Below are positions 26,118 to 35,350 of a stretch of 64,000 nucleotides of DNA, piece after piece (the first letter of the stretch is position 1; every line of letters starts with the position of its first letter). Source of the stretch: Streptomyces gilvus. Lineage in GTDB: Bacteria > Actinomycetota > Actinomycetes > Streptomycetales > Streptomycetaceae. Both the position numbers and the translations under genes were made by a program. The notes under the pieces are model-generated. The model was given only the letters and a program-made list of their open reading frames with translations. It was not told the origin of the DNA and made no database searches. Location: assembly GCF_022513565.1 (NCBI RefSeq), contig NZ_JAKWBE010000010.1, positions 186,001 through 250,000 of the forward strand, in the 5' to 3' direction.

Positions 26118-26876
26118 TCAGGCGTTCTGCAACCGCTGCTGCAGCTTGCCGATGTCCACCGACTGGTCCGGCGACGGCGTGGCGGACGGCACCGGCTTGT
26201 CGTAGTCCGAGAAGGCCAGCGTCGTGTCGGTGCGGCCGCCCTTCATGGTGGCCTCGACCAGCCGGTGCGGAGCGCCCGAAGTGACGTACAGGACCGACCG
26301 CTTCCCGCCCTCCGTGCCCTTCAGCGGAATCACCTTCGTGCCGTCGACGGTCGTCTCGGCGCCCTTCGTCAGGGACTTGTCGCCCGTCGACGACCCGGTG
26401 TCGACCTGATGCTGGAAGGCGGCCAGATCGCACGTGTCCGACAGCCCCTTGAGCATGGCGTCCTTCGTCGTGCCGTGGATGTAGCGGCCCTTGAAGAGCT
26501 CGGCGACCGCGTCGCCCTGCGCCCCGGGCACCTGCGTCTTCCAGAACGCGGTGTCCGGCTTCATCCACACCTGCTCCCCCCGCTTGACCAGGTCGACGCT
26601 GCCGCCGTGACCGCCCATGCGGAGGGTGCCGACACAGTTGCCGTCCCGGTCGAGCGTCAGATCCATGAAACTCGGCTGGGTCTTGCTGTGAGCCACCCCC
26701 ACCCCGCGGTCCGTGAGCTTCAGATGGACGGACGTGGCGTCCAGGAGGTTCTTCTTCGCCTGCTCTGCCAACTGCCGGGCGGAGAGCCCACCGCCGTCGT
26801 CGGCCGCGGCGAGCGCGGCCGGGGCGAGGGCGAGCGCCACGCTCGCCGCCGTACACACCAGAGCCCTGCCGTGCAT
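26118..26876 (-). CDS. Secreted LppX/LprAFG-like or LolA-fold protein
   Basis: A 252-residue exported protein. The ATG at 26876 has GGAGGTGAGG upstream. Residues 1-24 are a signal peptide (A-L-V-C-T-A-A-S-V-A-L-A-L-A, cleaved near A-L-A-A). No lipobox cysteine is placed to make it a lipoprotein. The mature part alternates strands and helices with S-V-H-L-K-L-T, V-W-M-K-P-D-T-A-F-W and L-V-E-A-T-M-K-G, a pattern I associate with actinobacterial LppX-like lipid-binding proteins. The ligand is unknown. It is convergent with the gene ending at 26116. Confidence 0.6.
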   Translation of the reverse strand: MHGRALVCTAASVALALAPAALAAADDGGGLSARQLAEQAKKNLLDATSVHLKLTDRGVGVAHSKTQPSFMDLTLDRDGNCVGTLRMGGHGGSVDLVKRGEQVWMKPDTAFWKTQVPGAQGDAVAELFKGRYIHGTTKDAMLKGLSDTCDLAAFQHQVDTGSSTGDKSLTKGAETTVDGTKVIPLKGTEGGKRSVLYVTSGAPHRLVEATMKGGRTDTTLAFSDYDKPVPSATPSPDQSVDIGKLQQRLQNA

Positions 26877-26966
26877 GACCTCACCTCCGTGGTGCGCGTC
26901 ACGGCTCAGCCTACGGTTTGCCCTATTTGCCCGCACGTTCAGTGACACAGCGCACTTTCGGCCATG

Positions 26967-26982
26967 GATTGCGCATGCAATC
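26967..26982. promoter_or_regulatory. Inverted repeat GATTGC-GCAT-GCAATC
   Basis: Six-base arms flank GCAT in the divergent region, 88 bp before the betaine operon. It is a candidate operator for the choline/betaine genes or for the secreted-protein gene. Confidence 0.4.
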
Positions 26983-27070
26983 AGAGGCGGAGGGCAGGTG
27001 CTCACGGTCCCGGTGGGTGACACCGGTGTGACTCACGGGAGCTGAACAGGAACGGAAGGCAGTACCGAAC

Positions 27071-28600
27071 ATGGCGGACAGGGCGCAAGCACCGGAGCTC
27101 GACGCGCAGGCGACCATCCACGTGGCGGGAGAATGGCGGGAAGCCGTCTCCGGCGCCACGCGAGAGATCCTCGACCCCGCGGACGGGCAGCCCTTCGCCC
27201 TGGTCGCGGAGGGTGACGAGAAGGACACCGACCTGGCGGTCGCGGCCGCCCGGGAGGCCTTCGACCACGGCGACTGGCCCCGCACCCCCGCGGCCGAGCG
27301 CGCCGCGCTGCTGCGCCGCGTCGCCGATCTTCTCGTACGCGACCGCGAACGCCTCGGCCGGCTGGAGAGCCAGGACGCGGGCAAGACCGTGGAGGAGGGC
27401 CGGGTCGACATCGACTGTGTCGCCGACGCCTTCCGCTACTTCGCCGACCTGGTCGCCGGTGAGGCGCCGGGCCGGGTCGTCGACGCCGGCTCGCCCGACG
27501 TCCACAGCGTGGTCGTGCACGAACCGGTCGGCGTCTGCGCGCTGATCACTCCCTGGAACTACCCCCTCCTGCAGGCCAGTTGGAAGATCGCCCCGGCGCT
27601 CGCGGCCGGCAACACCTTCGTCGTCAAGCCCAGCGAGATCACCCCGCTCACCACGGTCGCCCTCATCGACCTGCTCACCGAGGCCGGGCTGCCCGCGGGT
27701 GTCGCCGGCGTCGTCACCGGACCCGGCCACTCGGTCGGCGCCCGGCTCGCCGAGCACCCCGACGTCGACCTGGTCTCCTTCACCGGCGGCCTGGTCAGCG
27801 GCACCAAGGTCGCGCAGGCGGCCGCCCCGACCGTGAAGAAGGTCGCGCTCGAACTCGGCGGCAAGAACCCCAACGTCGTCTTCGCCGACGCCTGCGCCTC
27901 CGAGGAGGGCTTCGACACCGCCGTCGATCAGGCCCTCAATGCCGCGTTCATCCACAGCGGTCAGGTCTGCTCGGCCGGGGCCCGCCTCATCGTCGAGGAG
28001 TCGCTGCGCGAGCGCTTCGTCGCCGAACTCGCCCGCCGGGCAAGCCGGATACGCCTCGGCCGCGGCACCGAGGACGGGGTCGAGTGCGGCCCCCTCGTCT
28101 CCGAGCAGCAGCGCGCCAAGGTCGAGGCGTACGTCGCCTCGGCGCTCGCGGAGGGCGCGGTGCTGCGCTCGGGCGGCCGGCGGCCCGTACCGGCGCCGGA
28201 GCGTCCCGTGTCCGGCTACTTCTACGAGCCGACCGTCCTCGACCAGTGCCACCGCGAGATGAAGGTCGTCCGCGAGGAGGTCTTCGGACCGGTGCTGACG
28301 GTGGAGACCTTCCGCACCGAGGACGAGGCCGTCGCCCTCGCCAACGACACCGAGTACGGCCTCGCCGGCGCCGTCTGGACCTCCGACGCGGGCCGCGCCC
28401 GCCGGGTCGCCGGCCGGCTGCGGCACGGCACCGTCTGGATCAACGACTTCCACCCCTATCTCCCGCAGGCGGAGTGGGGCGGCTTCGGCAAGAGCGGCGT
28501 CGGCCGCGAGCTGGGGCCGGCCGGCCTCGCCGAGTACCGCGAGACCAAGCACGTGTACCAGAACCTGGCGCCGAAGCCGGTGCGCTGGTTCACGGGCTGA
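27071..28600 (+). CDS. Aldehyde dehydrogenase, probable betaine aldehyde dehydrogenase
   Basis: A 509-residue NAD(P)-dependent aldehyde dehydrogenase, the usual length. P-W-N-Y-P-L-L-Q precedes the cofactor lysine motif V-V-K-P-S-E. The general-base glutamate is in A-L-E-L-G-G-K-N and the nucleophilic cysteine in S-G-Q-V-C-S-A-G. First in a run with a GMC oxidoreductase and a betaine-type ABC importer, it most likely oxidises betaine aldehyde to glycine betaine. GAACGGAAGG lies upstream of the ATG. The substrate assignment rests on context, since this family is broad. Confidence 0.88.
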   Translation: MADRAQAPELDAQATIHVAGEWREAVSGATREILDPADGQPFALVAEGDEKDTDLAVAAAREAFDHGDWPRTPAAERAALLRRVADLLVRDRERLGRLESQDAGKTVEEGRVDIDCVADAFRYFADLVAGEAPGRVVDAGSPDVHSVVVHEPVGVCALITPWNYPLLQASWKIAPALAAGNTFVVKPSEITPLTTVALIDLLTEAGLPAGVAGVVTGPGHSVGARLAEHPDVDLVSFTGGLVSGTKVAQAAAPTVKKVALELGGKNPNVVFADACASEEGFDTAVDQALNAAFIHSGQVCSAGARLIVEESLRERFVAELARRASRIRLGRGTEDGVECGPLVSEQQRAKVEAYVASALAEGAVLRSGGRRPVPAPERPVSGYFYEPTVLDQCHREMKVVREEVFGPVLTVETFRTEDEAVALANDTEYGLAGAVWTSDAGRARRVAGRLRHGTVWINDFHPYLPQAEWGGFGKSGVGRELGPAGLAEYRETKHVYQNLAPKPVRWFTG

Positions 28601-28604
28601 GCAC

Positions 28605-28692
28605 CGACTCCCGTACCCACCCGCGACTTCCGTACGACACAGCGACCTCCGTACGCCCCCCACGCCCGTACGAAGCCCCCGACTCCCGTACG
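28605..28692. repeat. Five CCGTACG-centred repeats at about 19-bp period
   Basis: Copies of GACTCCCGTACG and variants start at 28605, 28625, 28644, about 28662 and 28681. They fill the 119-bp gap between the aldehyde dehydrogenase and GMC genes. Confidence 0.75.
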
Positions 28693-28719
28693 TTTCCCGC
28701 ACCTTGGAGCGACCCCCTC

Positions 28720-30252
28720 ATGTCCGAGACCCCCCATCTCTACGACTACGTCGTCATCGGCGGCGGCACCGCAGGCTCCGTCATCGCCTCCCGCCTGACC
28801 GAGAACCCCGACGTCACCGTCGCCGTCATCGAGGGCGGCCCCAGCGACGTCGGCAGAGAGGACGTCCTGACGCTGCGCCGCTGGATGGGCCTGCTCGGCG
28901 GCGAACTCGACTACGACTACCCCACCACCGAGCAGCCACGCGGGAACTCCCACATCCGGCACAGCCGGGCCCGTGTGCTCGGCGGCTGTTCCTCCCACAA
29001 CACGCTGATCGCCTTCAAGCCGCTGCCCTCCGACTGGGACGAGTGGGAGGCGGCCGGCGCCAAGGGCTGGGGCGCGGTGCCGATGGAGGCGTACCTCGCG
29101 CGCCTGAAGAACAACATCGTCCCGGTCGACGAGAAGGACCGGAACCCCATCGCCCGCGACTTCGTCGACGCCGCCCAGAAGGCGCTCGACGTTCCCCGTG
29201 TCGAGGGCTTCAACAAGAAGCCGTTCGACGACGGCGTCGGCTTCTTCGACCTGGCCTACCACCCCGAGACCAACAAGCGCTCCAGCGCGTCCGTCGCCTA
29301 CCTCCACCCCGTGATGGACGAGCGGCCCAACCTGACGATCCTGCTGGAGACCTGGGCGTACCGGCTGGAGTTCGACGGCACGCGCGCGGAAGGCGTGCAC
29401 GTCCGCACCAAGGACGGCGAGGAGATCCTCGTACGCGCCCGCGACGAAGTCGTGCTGTGCGCCGGGGCCGTCGACTCCCCGCGCCTGCTCCTGCACTCCG
29501 GCATCGGTCCGCGCGCGGACCTGGAAGCCCTCGGCATCCCCGTCGTCCACGACCTGCCCGGCGTCGGCGAGAACCTGCTCGACCACCCGGAGTCGGTGAT
29601 CGTCTGGGAGACGAACGGACCCATCCCGGACAACTCCGCGATGGACAGCGACGCCGGCCTGTTCGTGCGCCGCGACCCCGGACACCCGGGCCCGGACCTG
29701 ATGTTCCACTTCTACCAGATCCCCTTCACCGACAACCCGGAACGGCTGGGCTACGAACGCCCCGCGTACGGCGTCTCGATGACCCCCAACATCCCCAAGC
29801 CGAGGAGCCGCGGCCGCCTCTGTCTGACGAGCGCGGACCCGTCGGTCAAACCGGCCCTGGACTTCCGGTACTTCACCGACGAGGACGACTACGACGCCCG
29901 CACCCTCGTCGACGGCATCCGCGTCGCCCGCGAGATCGCGAGCACCGAACCGCTGGCGAGCTGGCTCAAGCGCGAGGTGTGCCCGGGGCCGGAGGTGACC
30001 GGCGACGAGGAGCTGAGCGAGTACGCCCGTAAGGTCGCCCACACCGTCTACCACCCCGCCGGCACCTGCAAGATGGGCGCCGCCGACGACGAACTCGCGG
30101 TGGTCGACCCCGAGTTGCGGATCCGCGGCCTGGAGGGCATCCGGATCGCCGACGCCTCGGTCTTCCCGACGATGACCGCCGTGAACCCGATGATCGGAGT
30201 GCTCATGGTCGGTGAGAGGGCCGTCGACCTGATCGGGGGCGGTGCCCGATGA
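28720..30252 (+). CDS. GMC oxidoreductase, probable choline dehydrogenase/oxidase
   Basis: A 510-residue FAD enzyme. V-I-G-G-G-T-A-G-S near residues 12-20 is the ADP-binding loop, and H-S-R-A-R-V-L-G-G-C-S-S-H-N is the GMC signature. The catalytic histidine lies in Y-H-P-A-G-T-C-K-M, followed by N-P-M-I-G-V. The ATG at 28720 has TTGGAG upstream. Paired with the aldehyde dehydrogenase it would convert choline to betaine aldehyde (or fully to betaine). Its stop overlaps the ABC ATPase start as ATGA. Substrate inferred from context. Confidence 0.88.
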   Translation: MSETPHLYDYVVIGGGTAGSVIASRLTENPDVTVAVIEGGPSDVGREDVLTLRRWMGLLGGELDYDYPTTEQPRGNSHIRHSRARVLGGCSSHNTLIAFKPLPSDWDEWEAAGAKGWGAVPMEAYLARLKNNIVPVDEKDRNPIARDFVDAAQKALDVPRVEGFNKKPFDDGVGFFDLAYHPETNKRSSASVAYLHPVMDERPNLTILLETWAYRLEFDGTRAEGVHVRTKDGEEILVRARDEVVLCAGAVDSPRLLLHSGIGPRADLEALGIPVVHDLPGVGENLLDHPESVIVWETNGPIPDNSAMDSDAGLFVRRDPGHPGPDLMFHFYQIPFTDNPERLGYERPAYGVSMTPNIPKPRSRGRLCLTSADPSVKPALDFRYFTDEDDYDARTLVDGIRVAREIASTEPLASWLKREVCPGPEVTGDEELSEYARKVAHTVYHPAGTCKMGAADDELAVVDPELRIRGLEGIRIADASVFPTMTAVNPMIGVLMVGERAVDLIGGGAR

Positions 30253-31292
30253 ACGCGCCGGTCTTCTCCGTCGACAACCTGTGGAAGGTGTTCGGCCCCA
30301 AGGCCGACAGCGTCCCCGGCGACGCCGAGCTGTCCACGCTGGCGCCCTCCGAACTCCGGGCCCGCACCGGCTGCACGGCCGCCGTCCGGAACGTCTCCTT
30401 CGACGTGCGCAAGGGCGAGGTCTTCGTGGTGATGGGCCTGTCGGGCTCCGGCAAGTCCACGCTCGTCCGCTGCCTCACCCGCCTCATCGAGCCGACGGCC
30501 GGCACGATCGCCATCGACGGCGAGGACGTCCGCGCCATGGACCGGTCCCGGCTGCGCGAACTGCGCCGGCACCGGGCCGCGATGGTCTTCCAGCACTTCG
30601 GCCTCCTCCCGCACCGCACCGTCCTCGACAACGTCGCCTACGGCCTGGAGATCCAGGGCGTCGGCAGGGCGGAGCGCCGGGCGCGCGCCCGGCAGGTCGT
30701 CGCCAAGGTCGGTCTGGAGGGCATGGAGCAGCGCCGCCCCGGCCAGCTCTCCGGCGGTCAGCGCCAACGAGTGGGCCTGGCACGGGCGTTGGCCGTGGAC
30801 CCGGAGGTCCTGCTGTTCGACGAGCCCTTCAGCGCCCTCGACCCCCTCATCCGGCGTGACATGCAGGAGGAGGTCGTGCGACTGCACCGCGAGGAGGGCC
30901 GCACGATGGTCTTCATCACCCACGACCTGAGCGAGGCCCTCAAGCTCGGCGACCGCATCGCGCTGATGCGCGACGGCCGGGTGGTCCAGCTTGGCACCCC
31001 GGAGGAGATCGTGGGCAGCCCGGCGGACGACTACGTCCGCGAGTTCGTCCGGGACGTGTCGCGGGAGCAGGTCATGACCGTCCGCACGGCCATGCGGCCC
31101 GGCGGCTGCGCGGGCCCGGAGCACCCGGGCGCGCTCGCGCCGGACGAACTCGTCGCCGACGCCATCAAGGTCGTCGCCACGAGCGGCAGGCCGGCCTGTG
31201 TGGTGGAGGACGGCCGCTGTCTGGGCGTCGTCGACCACGAGAGGCTCCTCGGCGTCGTCGCCGGGACCGAGCCGCAGAAGGAGGCCGCCTGA
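30249..31292 (+). CDS. Glycine betaine/choline ABC transporter ATP-binding protein
   Basis: A 347-residue ProV/OpuAA-type ATPase. Walker A is G-L-S-G-S-G-K-S-T (about residue 65), the signature L-S-G-G-Q-R-Q-R and Walker B V-L-L-F-D-E-P. The N-terminus carries an insertion typical of this family before the core. After the nucleotide-binding domain a single CBS-like segment remains (V-A-D-A-I-K-V-V-A-T-S-G), which in relatives senses ionic strength. It is coupled to the genes on both sides by overlapping codons. Confidence 0.93.
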   Translation: MNAPVFSVDNLWKVFGPKADSVPGDAELSTLAPSELRARTGCTAAVRNVSFDVRKGEVFVVMGLSGSGKSTLVRCLTRLIEPTAGTIAIDGEDVRAMDRSRLRELRRHRAAMVFQHFGLLPHRTVLDNVAYGLEIQGVGRAERRARARQVVAKVGLEGMEQRRPGQLSGGQRQRVGLARALAVDPEVLLFDEPFSALDPLIRRDMQEEVVRLHREEGRTMVFITHDLSEALKLGDRIALMRDGRVVQLGTPEEIVGSPADDYVREFVRDVSREQVMTVRTAMRPGGCAGPEHPGALAPDELVADAIKVVATSGRPACVVEDGRCLGVVDHERLLGVVAGTEPQKEAA

Positions 31293-33229
31293 TGGCCACC
31301 CTCACCGCGCCCGTCCCACTGTCCGCGGGCTTCCTGAAACACCGGGCCGTGCGGAAGCTGCTGCTGCTCGCCCTCGCCGCCGCGGTCCTCGTCCCGCTCG
31401 CCGACGCCCGGTGGGCGAGCGGCAGCTGGCCCGCCGCGCTCACGGTCGACCTGTCCAAGCCGCTCACCGGCGCCAGCAACTGGATCATCGACAACCGCGA
31501 CAGCCACCCGCTGTTCCTCTACGGCTTCGGCTACGTCAGCAACGCGGTCGTGATCTCCGTACGCGCCGTCTACCTGGTTCTCCTCGCCGCGGGCTGGGCC
31601 GGGGTGACGGCCATCGGCGCCCTCGTCGCCTGGCGGGTCGCCGGTGTCCGGCTGGCCCTCGGCACGGCCGTCGCGTTCCTGGCCTGCGGGCTGCTCGGCA
31701 TGTGGATCCCGACGATGCAGACGCTCGCCCTGATGGTGGTCGCCGTCCTGGCGTCGGTGGCCGTGGGCGCCCTGCTCGGCCTCGCCGCCGGTCTGTCCGA
31801 CCGCCTCGACCGCGCCCTGCGCCCGGTCCTGGACACCATGCAAGTGCTGCCCGCCTTCGCCTACCTCCTCCCGGTCGTCCTGGTCTTCGGCATCGGCGTC
31901 CCCGCCGCCGTCCTGGCCACCGTCGTCTACGCCGCCCCGCCGATGGCCCGCCTCACCTCCCTGGGCCTGCGCGGCGCCGACAAGGAGGTCCTCGAAGCCG
32001 TCGACTCGCTCGGCGCCACCGCCCGCCAGCGGCTGCTGACCGCGCGCATCCCGCTGGCCCGCAAGGAACTCCTCCTCGGCCTCAACCAGACGATCATGAT
32101 GGCCCTGTCCATGGCGGTCATCGCGTCCGTCATCGGCGCCGCCGGCCTCGGTGACCGCGTCTACCAGGCGCTGGCCTCCGTCGACGTGGGCGCCGCCCTC
32201 GCGGCCGGCATCCCGATCGTGCTGCTGGCCGTCGTCCTGGACCGGGTCACCTGCGCCGCGGGCGAGAACGCCGGCGAGGAGCCGGCGGGCGTGCGCCCCT
32301 GGCTGTACGCGGCCGCCGGCGCCGTCGCCGTGGCGCTCGCCGGACGGCTCGCGGGGCGTCTCGACTGGCCCGAGGCCTGGACCCTGAACATCGCCGACCC
32401 GGTCAACAGCGCCGTCGACTGGATGACCGCCCACCTCTACTCGGGCGTCCCGGTCGTCGGCGGCACCGCCGACTGGGCGGGCCACTTCACCACCTGGGTC
32501 CTGGACCCGGTCCGTGGCGGTCTGCAGTGGCTGCCCTGGTGGTCCGTGCTGCTCCTGGTCGCCGCCCTGGCCTGGCTGATCGGCACCTGGCGCACCGCGC
32601 TCACCGCGGTCCTCGCCATGGCCGCGATCGGCGTGCTCGGCGTGTGGAAGCCCTCCCTCGACACGCTCTCCCAGGTGCTGGCCGCCGTCGCCGTCACCCT
32701 CGTCCTCGGTTTCGCGACCGGCATCGCGGCGGCCCGCAGCGACCGCTTCGAACGCCTGCTCAGGCCCGTCCTGGACGTCTTCCAGACGATGCCGCAGTTC
32801 GTGTACCTGATCCCGGTGGTGGCCCTGTTCGGCGTCGGCCGCGCCCCCGCCGTCGCGGCGGCCGTGGTCTACGCCCTGCCCGCCGTCGTCCGGATCACCA
32901 CCCAGGGTCTGCGGCAGGTCGATGCGGCCGCCCTGGAGTCGGCCCGCTCCCTCGGCGCGACCCCCGCCCAGCAGCTGCGCCAGGTCCAACTCCCGCTCGC
33001 CCGGCCCGCGTTGCTGCTGGCCGTCAACCAGGGCGTGGTCCTCGTCCTCGCCGTCGTCATCATCGGCGGCCTGGTCGGCGGCGGCGCGCTCGGCTACGAC
33101 GTCGTCTTCGGCCTCGCGCAGGGCGATCTGGCGACGGGGCTGGTGGCCGGTGCGGCGATCGTGTGCCTGGGGCTGATGCTCGACCGGGTGACCCAGCCGA
33201 CGCGGCGCCGCGCGACGAAGGGAGCGTGA
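31292..33229 (+). CDS. Glycine betaine ABC transporter permease, two fused permease units
   Basis: A 645-residue protein built from two ProW/OpuAB-like halves. Each half has its own cytoplasmic coupling motif: E-A-V-D-S-L-G-A-T-A-R-Q near residue 236 and E-S-A-R-S-L-G-A-T-P-A-Q near residue 551. Each is preceded by L-D-T-M-Q-V-L-P-A-F-A-Y or L-D-V-F-Q-T-M-P-Q-F-V-Y. A typical permease is about 280 residues, so this is a tandem fusion that can supply both membrane subunits. The ATG shares one base with the ATPase stop. Confidence 0.93.
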   Translation: MATLTAPVPLSAGFLKHRAVRKLLLLALAAAVLVPLADARWASGSWPAALTVDLSKPLTGASNWIIDNRDSHPLFLYGFGYVSNAVVISVRAVYLVLLAAGWAGVTAIGALVAWRVAGVRLALGTAVAFLACGLLGMWIPTMQTLALMVVAVLASVAVGALLGLAAGLSDRLDRALRPVLDTMQVLPAFAYLLPVVLVFGIGVPAAVLATVVYAAPPMARLTSLGLRGADKEVLEAVDSLGATARQRLLTARIPLARKELLLGLNQTIMMALSMAVIASVIGAAGLGDRVYQALASVDVGAALAAGIPIVLLAVVLDRVTCAAGENAGEEPAGVRPWLYAAAGAVAVALAGRLAGRLDWPEAWTLNIADPVNSAVDWMTAHLYSGVPVVGGTADWAGHFTTWVLDPVRGGLQWLPWWSVLLLVAALAWLIGTWRTALTAVLAMAAIGVLGVWKPSLDTLSQVLAAVAVTLVLGFATGIAAARSDRFERLLRPVLDVFQTMPQFVYLIPVVALFGVGRAPAVAAAVVYALPAVVRITTQGLRQVDAAALESARSLGATPAQQLRQVQLPLARPALLLAVNQGVVLVLAVVIIGGLVGGGALGYDVVFGLAQGDLATGLVAGAAIVCLGLMLDRVTQPTRRRATKGA

Positions 33230-33230
33230 C

Positions 33231-34184
33231 ATGCGACTGAGCGTCACCACGACCGCCGCCGTCGCCTCGCTGGCCCTGCTCACCGGCTGCGGCGCCGCCG
33301 ACATGACCAAGCAGGCGTCCCCCTTCGTCAACGCGGCGGGCACCAGGAGCGTGACCCTCTCCGTGCAGTCCTGGGTCGGCGCGCAGGCCAACGTCGCCGT
33401 CGCCCAGTACCTGCTGGAGCACAAGCTCGGCTACCGCGTCGACACCGTGCAGGTCGACGAGGTCCCCGCCTGGGACGCGCTCAGCCAGGGCCGGGTCGAC
33501 GCGATCCTGGAGGACTGGGGCCACCCCGACCAGGAGAAGCGGTACGTCGACGACAAGAAGACCATCGCGCGCGGCGGCGGCCTCGGGGTGACCGGGCACA
33601 TCGGCTGGTTCGTGCCGACGTACCTGGCCAGGCAGCACCCGGACATCACGAACTGGAAGAACCTCAACAAGTACGCCTCCCTCTTCCGCACCGCGGAGAG
33701 CGGCGGCAAGGGCCAGTTGATGGACGGCTCGCCGTCGTACGTCACCAACGACAAGGCGCTGGTGAAGAACCTGAAGCTGAACTACCAGGTGGTGTTCGCC
33801 GGTTCGGAGGCCGCGCAGATCACCCAGATGAAACAGTTCGCCAAGGAGAAGAAGCCCTTCCTGACGTACTGGTACGCCCCGCAGTGGCTGTTCAAGAAGG
33901 TCCCCATGACCGAGGTGAAGCTGCCGCCGTACAAGGAGGGCTGCGACGCGGACCCGGCGAAGGTGGCCTGCGCCTATCCGCACACCCCGCTGCAGAAGTA
34001 CCTCAACGCCGACTTCGCGCACAAGGGCGGCAAGGCGGCCGCCTTCCTGAAGAAGTTCAGGTGGACGACCGAGGACCAGAACGAGGTCTCCCTGATGATC
34101 GCCGACCAGAAGCTGTCGCCCGAACAGACGGCGAAGAAGTGGGTGGACGGCCACGCGTCCACGTGGAAGGCGTGGCTGTCCTGA
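33231..34184 (+). CDS. Glycine betaine/choline substrate-binding lipoprotein
   Basis: A 317-residue ProX/OpuAC-type binding protein. Its signal peptide ends in a lipobox (L-L-T-G-C-G), so it should be lipid-anchored outside. Aromatic residues for quaternary ammonium binding are plentiful (Q-S-W-V-G-A-Q, E-D-W-G-H, Y-W-Y-A-P-Q-W-L). It starts one base after the permease stop and ends the operon. Its TGA abuts the stop of the convergent gene within TGATCA. Confidence 0.93.
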   Translation: MRLSVTTTAAVASLALLTGCGAADMTKQASPFVNAAGTRSVTLSVQSWVGAQANVAVAQYLLEHKLGYRVDTVQVDEVPAWDALSQGRVDAILEDWGHPDQEKRYVDDKKTIARGGGLGVTGHIGWFVPTYLARQHPDITNWKNLNKYASLFRTAESGGKGQLMDGSPSYVTNDKALVKNLKLNYQVVFAGSEAAQITQMKQFAKEKKPFLTYWYAPQWLFKKVPMTEVKLPPYKEGCDADPAKVACAYPHTPLQKYLNADFAHKGGKAAAFLKKFRWTTEDQNEVSLMIADQKLSPEQTAKKWVDGHASTWKAWLS

Positions 34185-34910
34185 TCACCAGCGCTTCTTC
34201 AGCTCGTCCGTCATCCCCTTGAACGCCAGCGCCGCCCAGCGCTGCAGGGTCGGCCCGAAGGTGACGCGCGTGGCCCCGAGTTCACCGAGTTCGGAGGGCT
34301 CGGGGCCGCCGGCCGGCTTGGCGTTCACGTTGATCGGCCCCTGGATCCCGGACCGCAGCAGGGGCAGTACGTCCGTCGGGGCGTCGATCGGATAGACGCA
34401 GTCGGCGCCCGCGGCGACGTACAACGCGGCCCGCTCGATGGCCCGTCCGGGGTCGCCGTCGCCGTGCGCGAAGGTGTCGACGCGGGCGTTGACGAACAGC
34501 TGGTCACCCGCCGCGAAACGGACCTGGGCCAGCCAGTCGGCGTGCTCGCGCGGGTCCTTGAGCACGCCCCGGTGCGAGTCCTCCAGGTTGCAGCCGACGG
34601 CACCGGCCTCCAGCAGCCGCTCCACCAGCTCCGTCGGCGCCAGCCCGTACCCGCCCTCGACGTCGGCCGACACGGGCACCTCCACCGCCCGGCAGATGCG
34701 CGCCACCGCAGCGAACATCTCGTCGGCCGGGGTCGTCCCGTCCTCGTACCCGAGTGAGGCCGCGATCCCCGCGCTGGGCGTGGCGAGTGCCGGGAACCCG
34801 GCCTCCTCCAGTGCCCGCGCGCTGACCGCGTCCCACGGCCCCGGCAGTACGAGGGGGTCGCCCGGGAGGCGGCCGCGGTGCAGGGCGCGGAAGACATCGA
34901 CCTTGCTCAT
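34185..34910 (-). CDS. Isocitrate lyase/PEP mutase family protein
   Basis: A 241-residue alpha/beta barrel of the ICL/PEPM superfamily. D-V-E-G-G-Y-G and C-N-L-E-D-S-H-R-G supply the metal-binding acids. The K-K-C-G-H signature of true isocitrate lyase is absent. It may be a carboxy-phosphonoenolpyruvate or methylisocitrate-like lyase, or an oxaloacetate hydrolase relative; I cannot narrow it further. The ATG overlaps the stop of the upstream AhpD-like gene (ATGA). Confidence 0.85.
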   Translation of the reverse strand: MSKVDVFRALHRGRLPGDPLVLPGPWDAVSARALEEAGFPALATPSAGIAASLGYEDGTTPADEMFAAVARICRAVEVPVSADVEGGYGLAPTELVERLLEAGAVGCNLEDSHRGVLKDPREHADWLAQVRFAAGDQLFVNARVDTFAHGDGDPGRAIERAALYVAAGADCVYPIDAPTDVLPLLRSGIQGPINVNAKPAGGPEPSELGELGATRVTFGPTLQRWAALAFKGMTDELKKRW

Positions 34911-35350
34911 GGCGTGTACCCTCCCGGCGGGATCCGGCGGCTGACCATCACCCGGTTCCAGTTGTTGATGGCGACGACCAGGCCGATGAGATGGGCGAGC
35001 CGGCCCTCGTCGAAGTGCTCGGCCGCGCGGTCGTACACCTCGTCCGGTACGAAGCCCTCCGTCAGCACGGTGATCGCCTCCGTCAGCGCGAGCGCGGCCC
35101 GCTCCCGCTCGTCGAAGACGTCCCCGGCCTCCTCCCAGGCGGCCAGCAGATCCAGCTGCTTCTCGCTCACCCCGTGCTCGCGGGCGATCGTGAGGTGCAT
35201 GTCCAGGCAGAAGGCGCAGTGGTTGAGCTGCGAGGCCCGGATGACGACCAGCTCGGCGAGGGCGGGATCCCCGAGCCCCCGCTTCGCCGCCGCGCTGAGT
35301 GCCGACATGGCCGATCCGACGGCGCGGTCGAGGATCTGCGTACGGCTCAC
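34907..35350 (-). CDS. AhpD-like carboxymuconolactone decarboxylase family protein
   Basis: A 147-residue protein with the AhpD redox motif. E-L-V-V-I-R-A-S-Q-L-N-H-C-A-F-C-L-D-M-H supplies the glutamate, the C-x-x-C pair and the distal histidine. The GTG start overlaps the stop of the next AhpD-like gene, and its own stop overlaps the ICL/PEPM gene, so three proteins come from one message. It is likely an alkylhydroperoxidase-type reductase; the electron donor is unknown. Confidence 0.88.
   Translation of the reverse strand: MSRTQILDRAVGSAMSALSAAAKRGLGDPALAELVVIRASQLNHCAFCLDMHLTIAREHGVSEKQLDLLAAWEEAGDVFDERERAALALTEAITVLTEGFVPDEVYDRAAEHFDEGRLAHLIGLVVAINNWNRVMVSRRIPPGGYTP

Noticed and set aside
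31031..33424. 797-codon open frame antisense to the betaine permease
   Set aside because: It mirrors a clear two-unit permease; the product is Asp/Gly/Arg-rich with no domain.
34185..34910. True isocitrate lyase of the glyoxylate shunt
   Set aside because: At 241 residues it is far too short and lacks the K-K-C-G-H signature.
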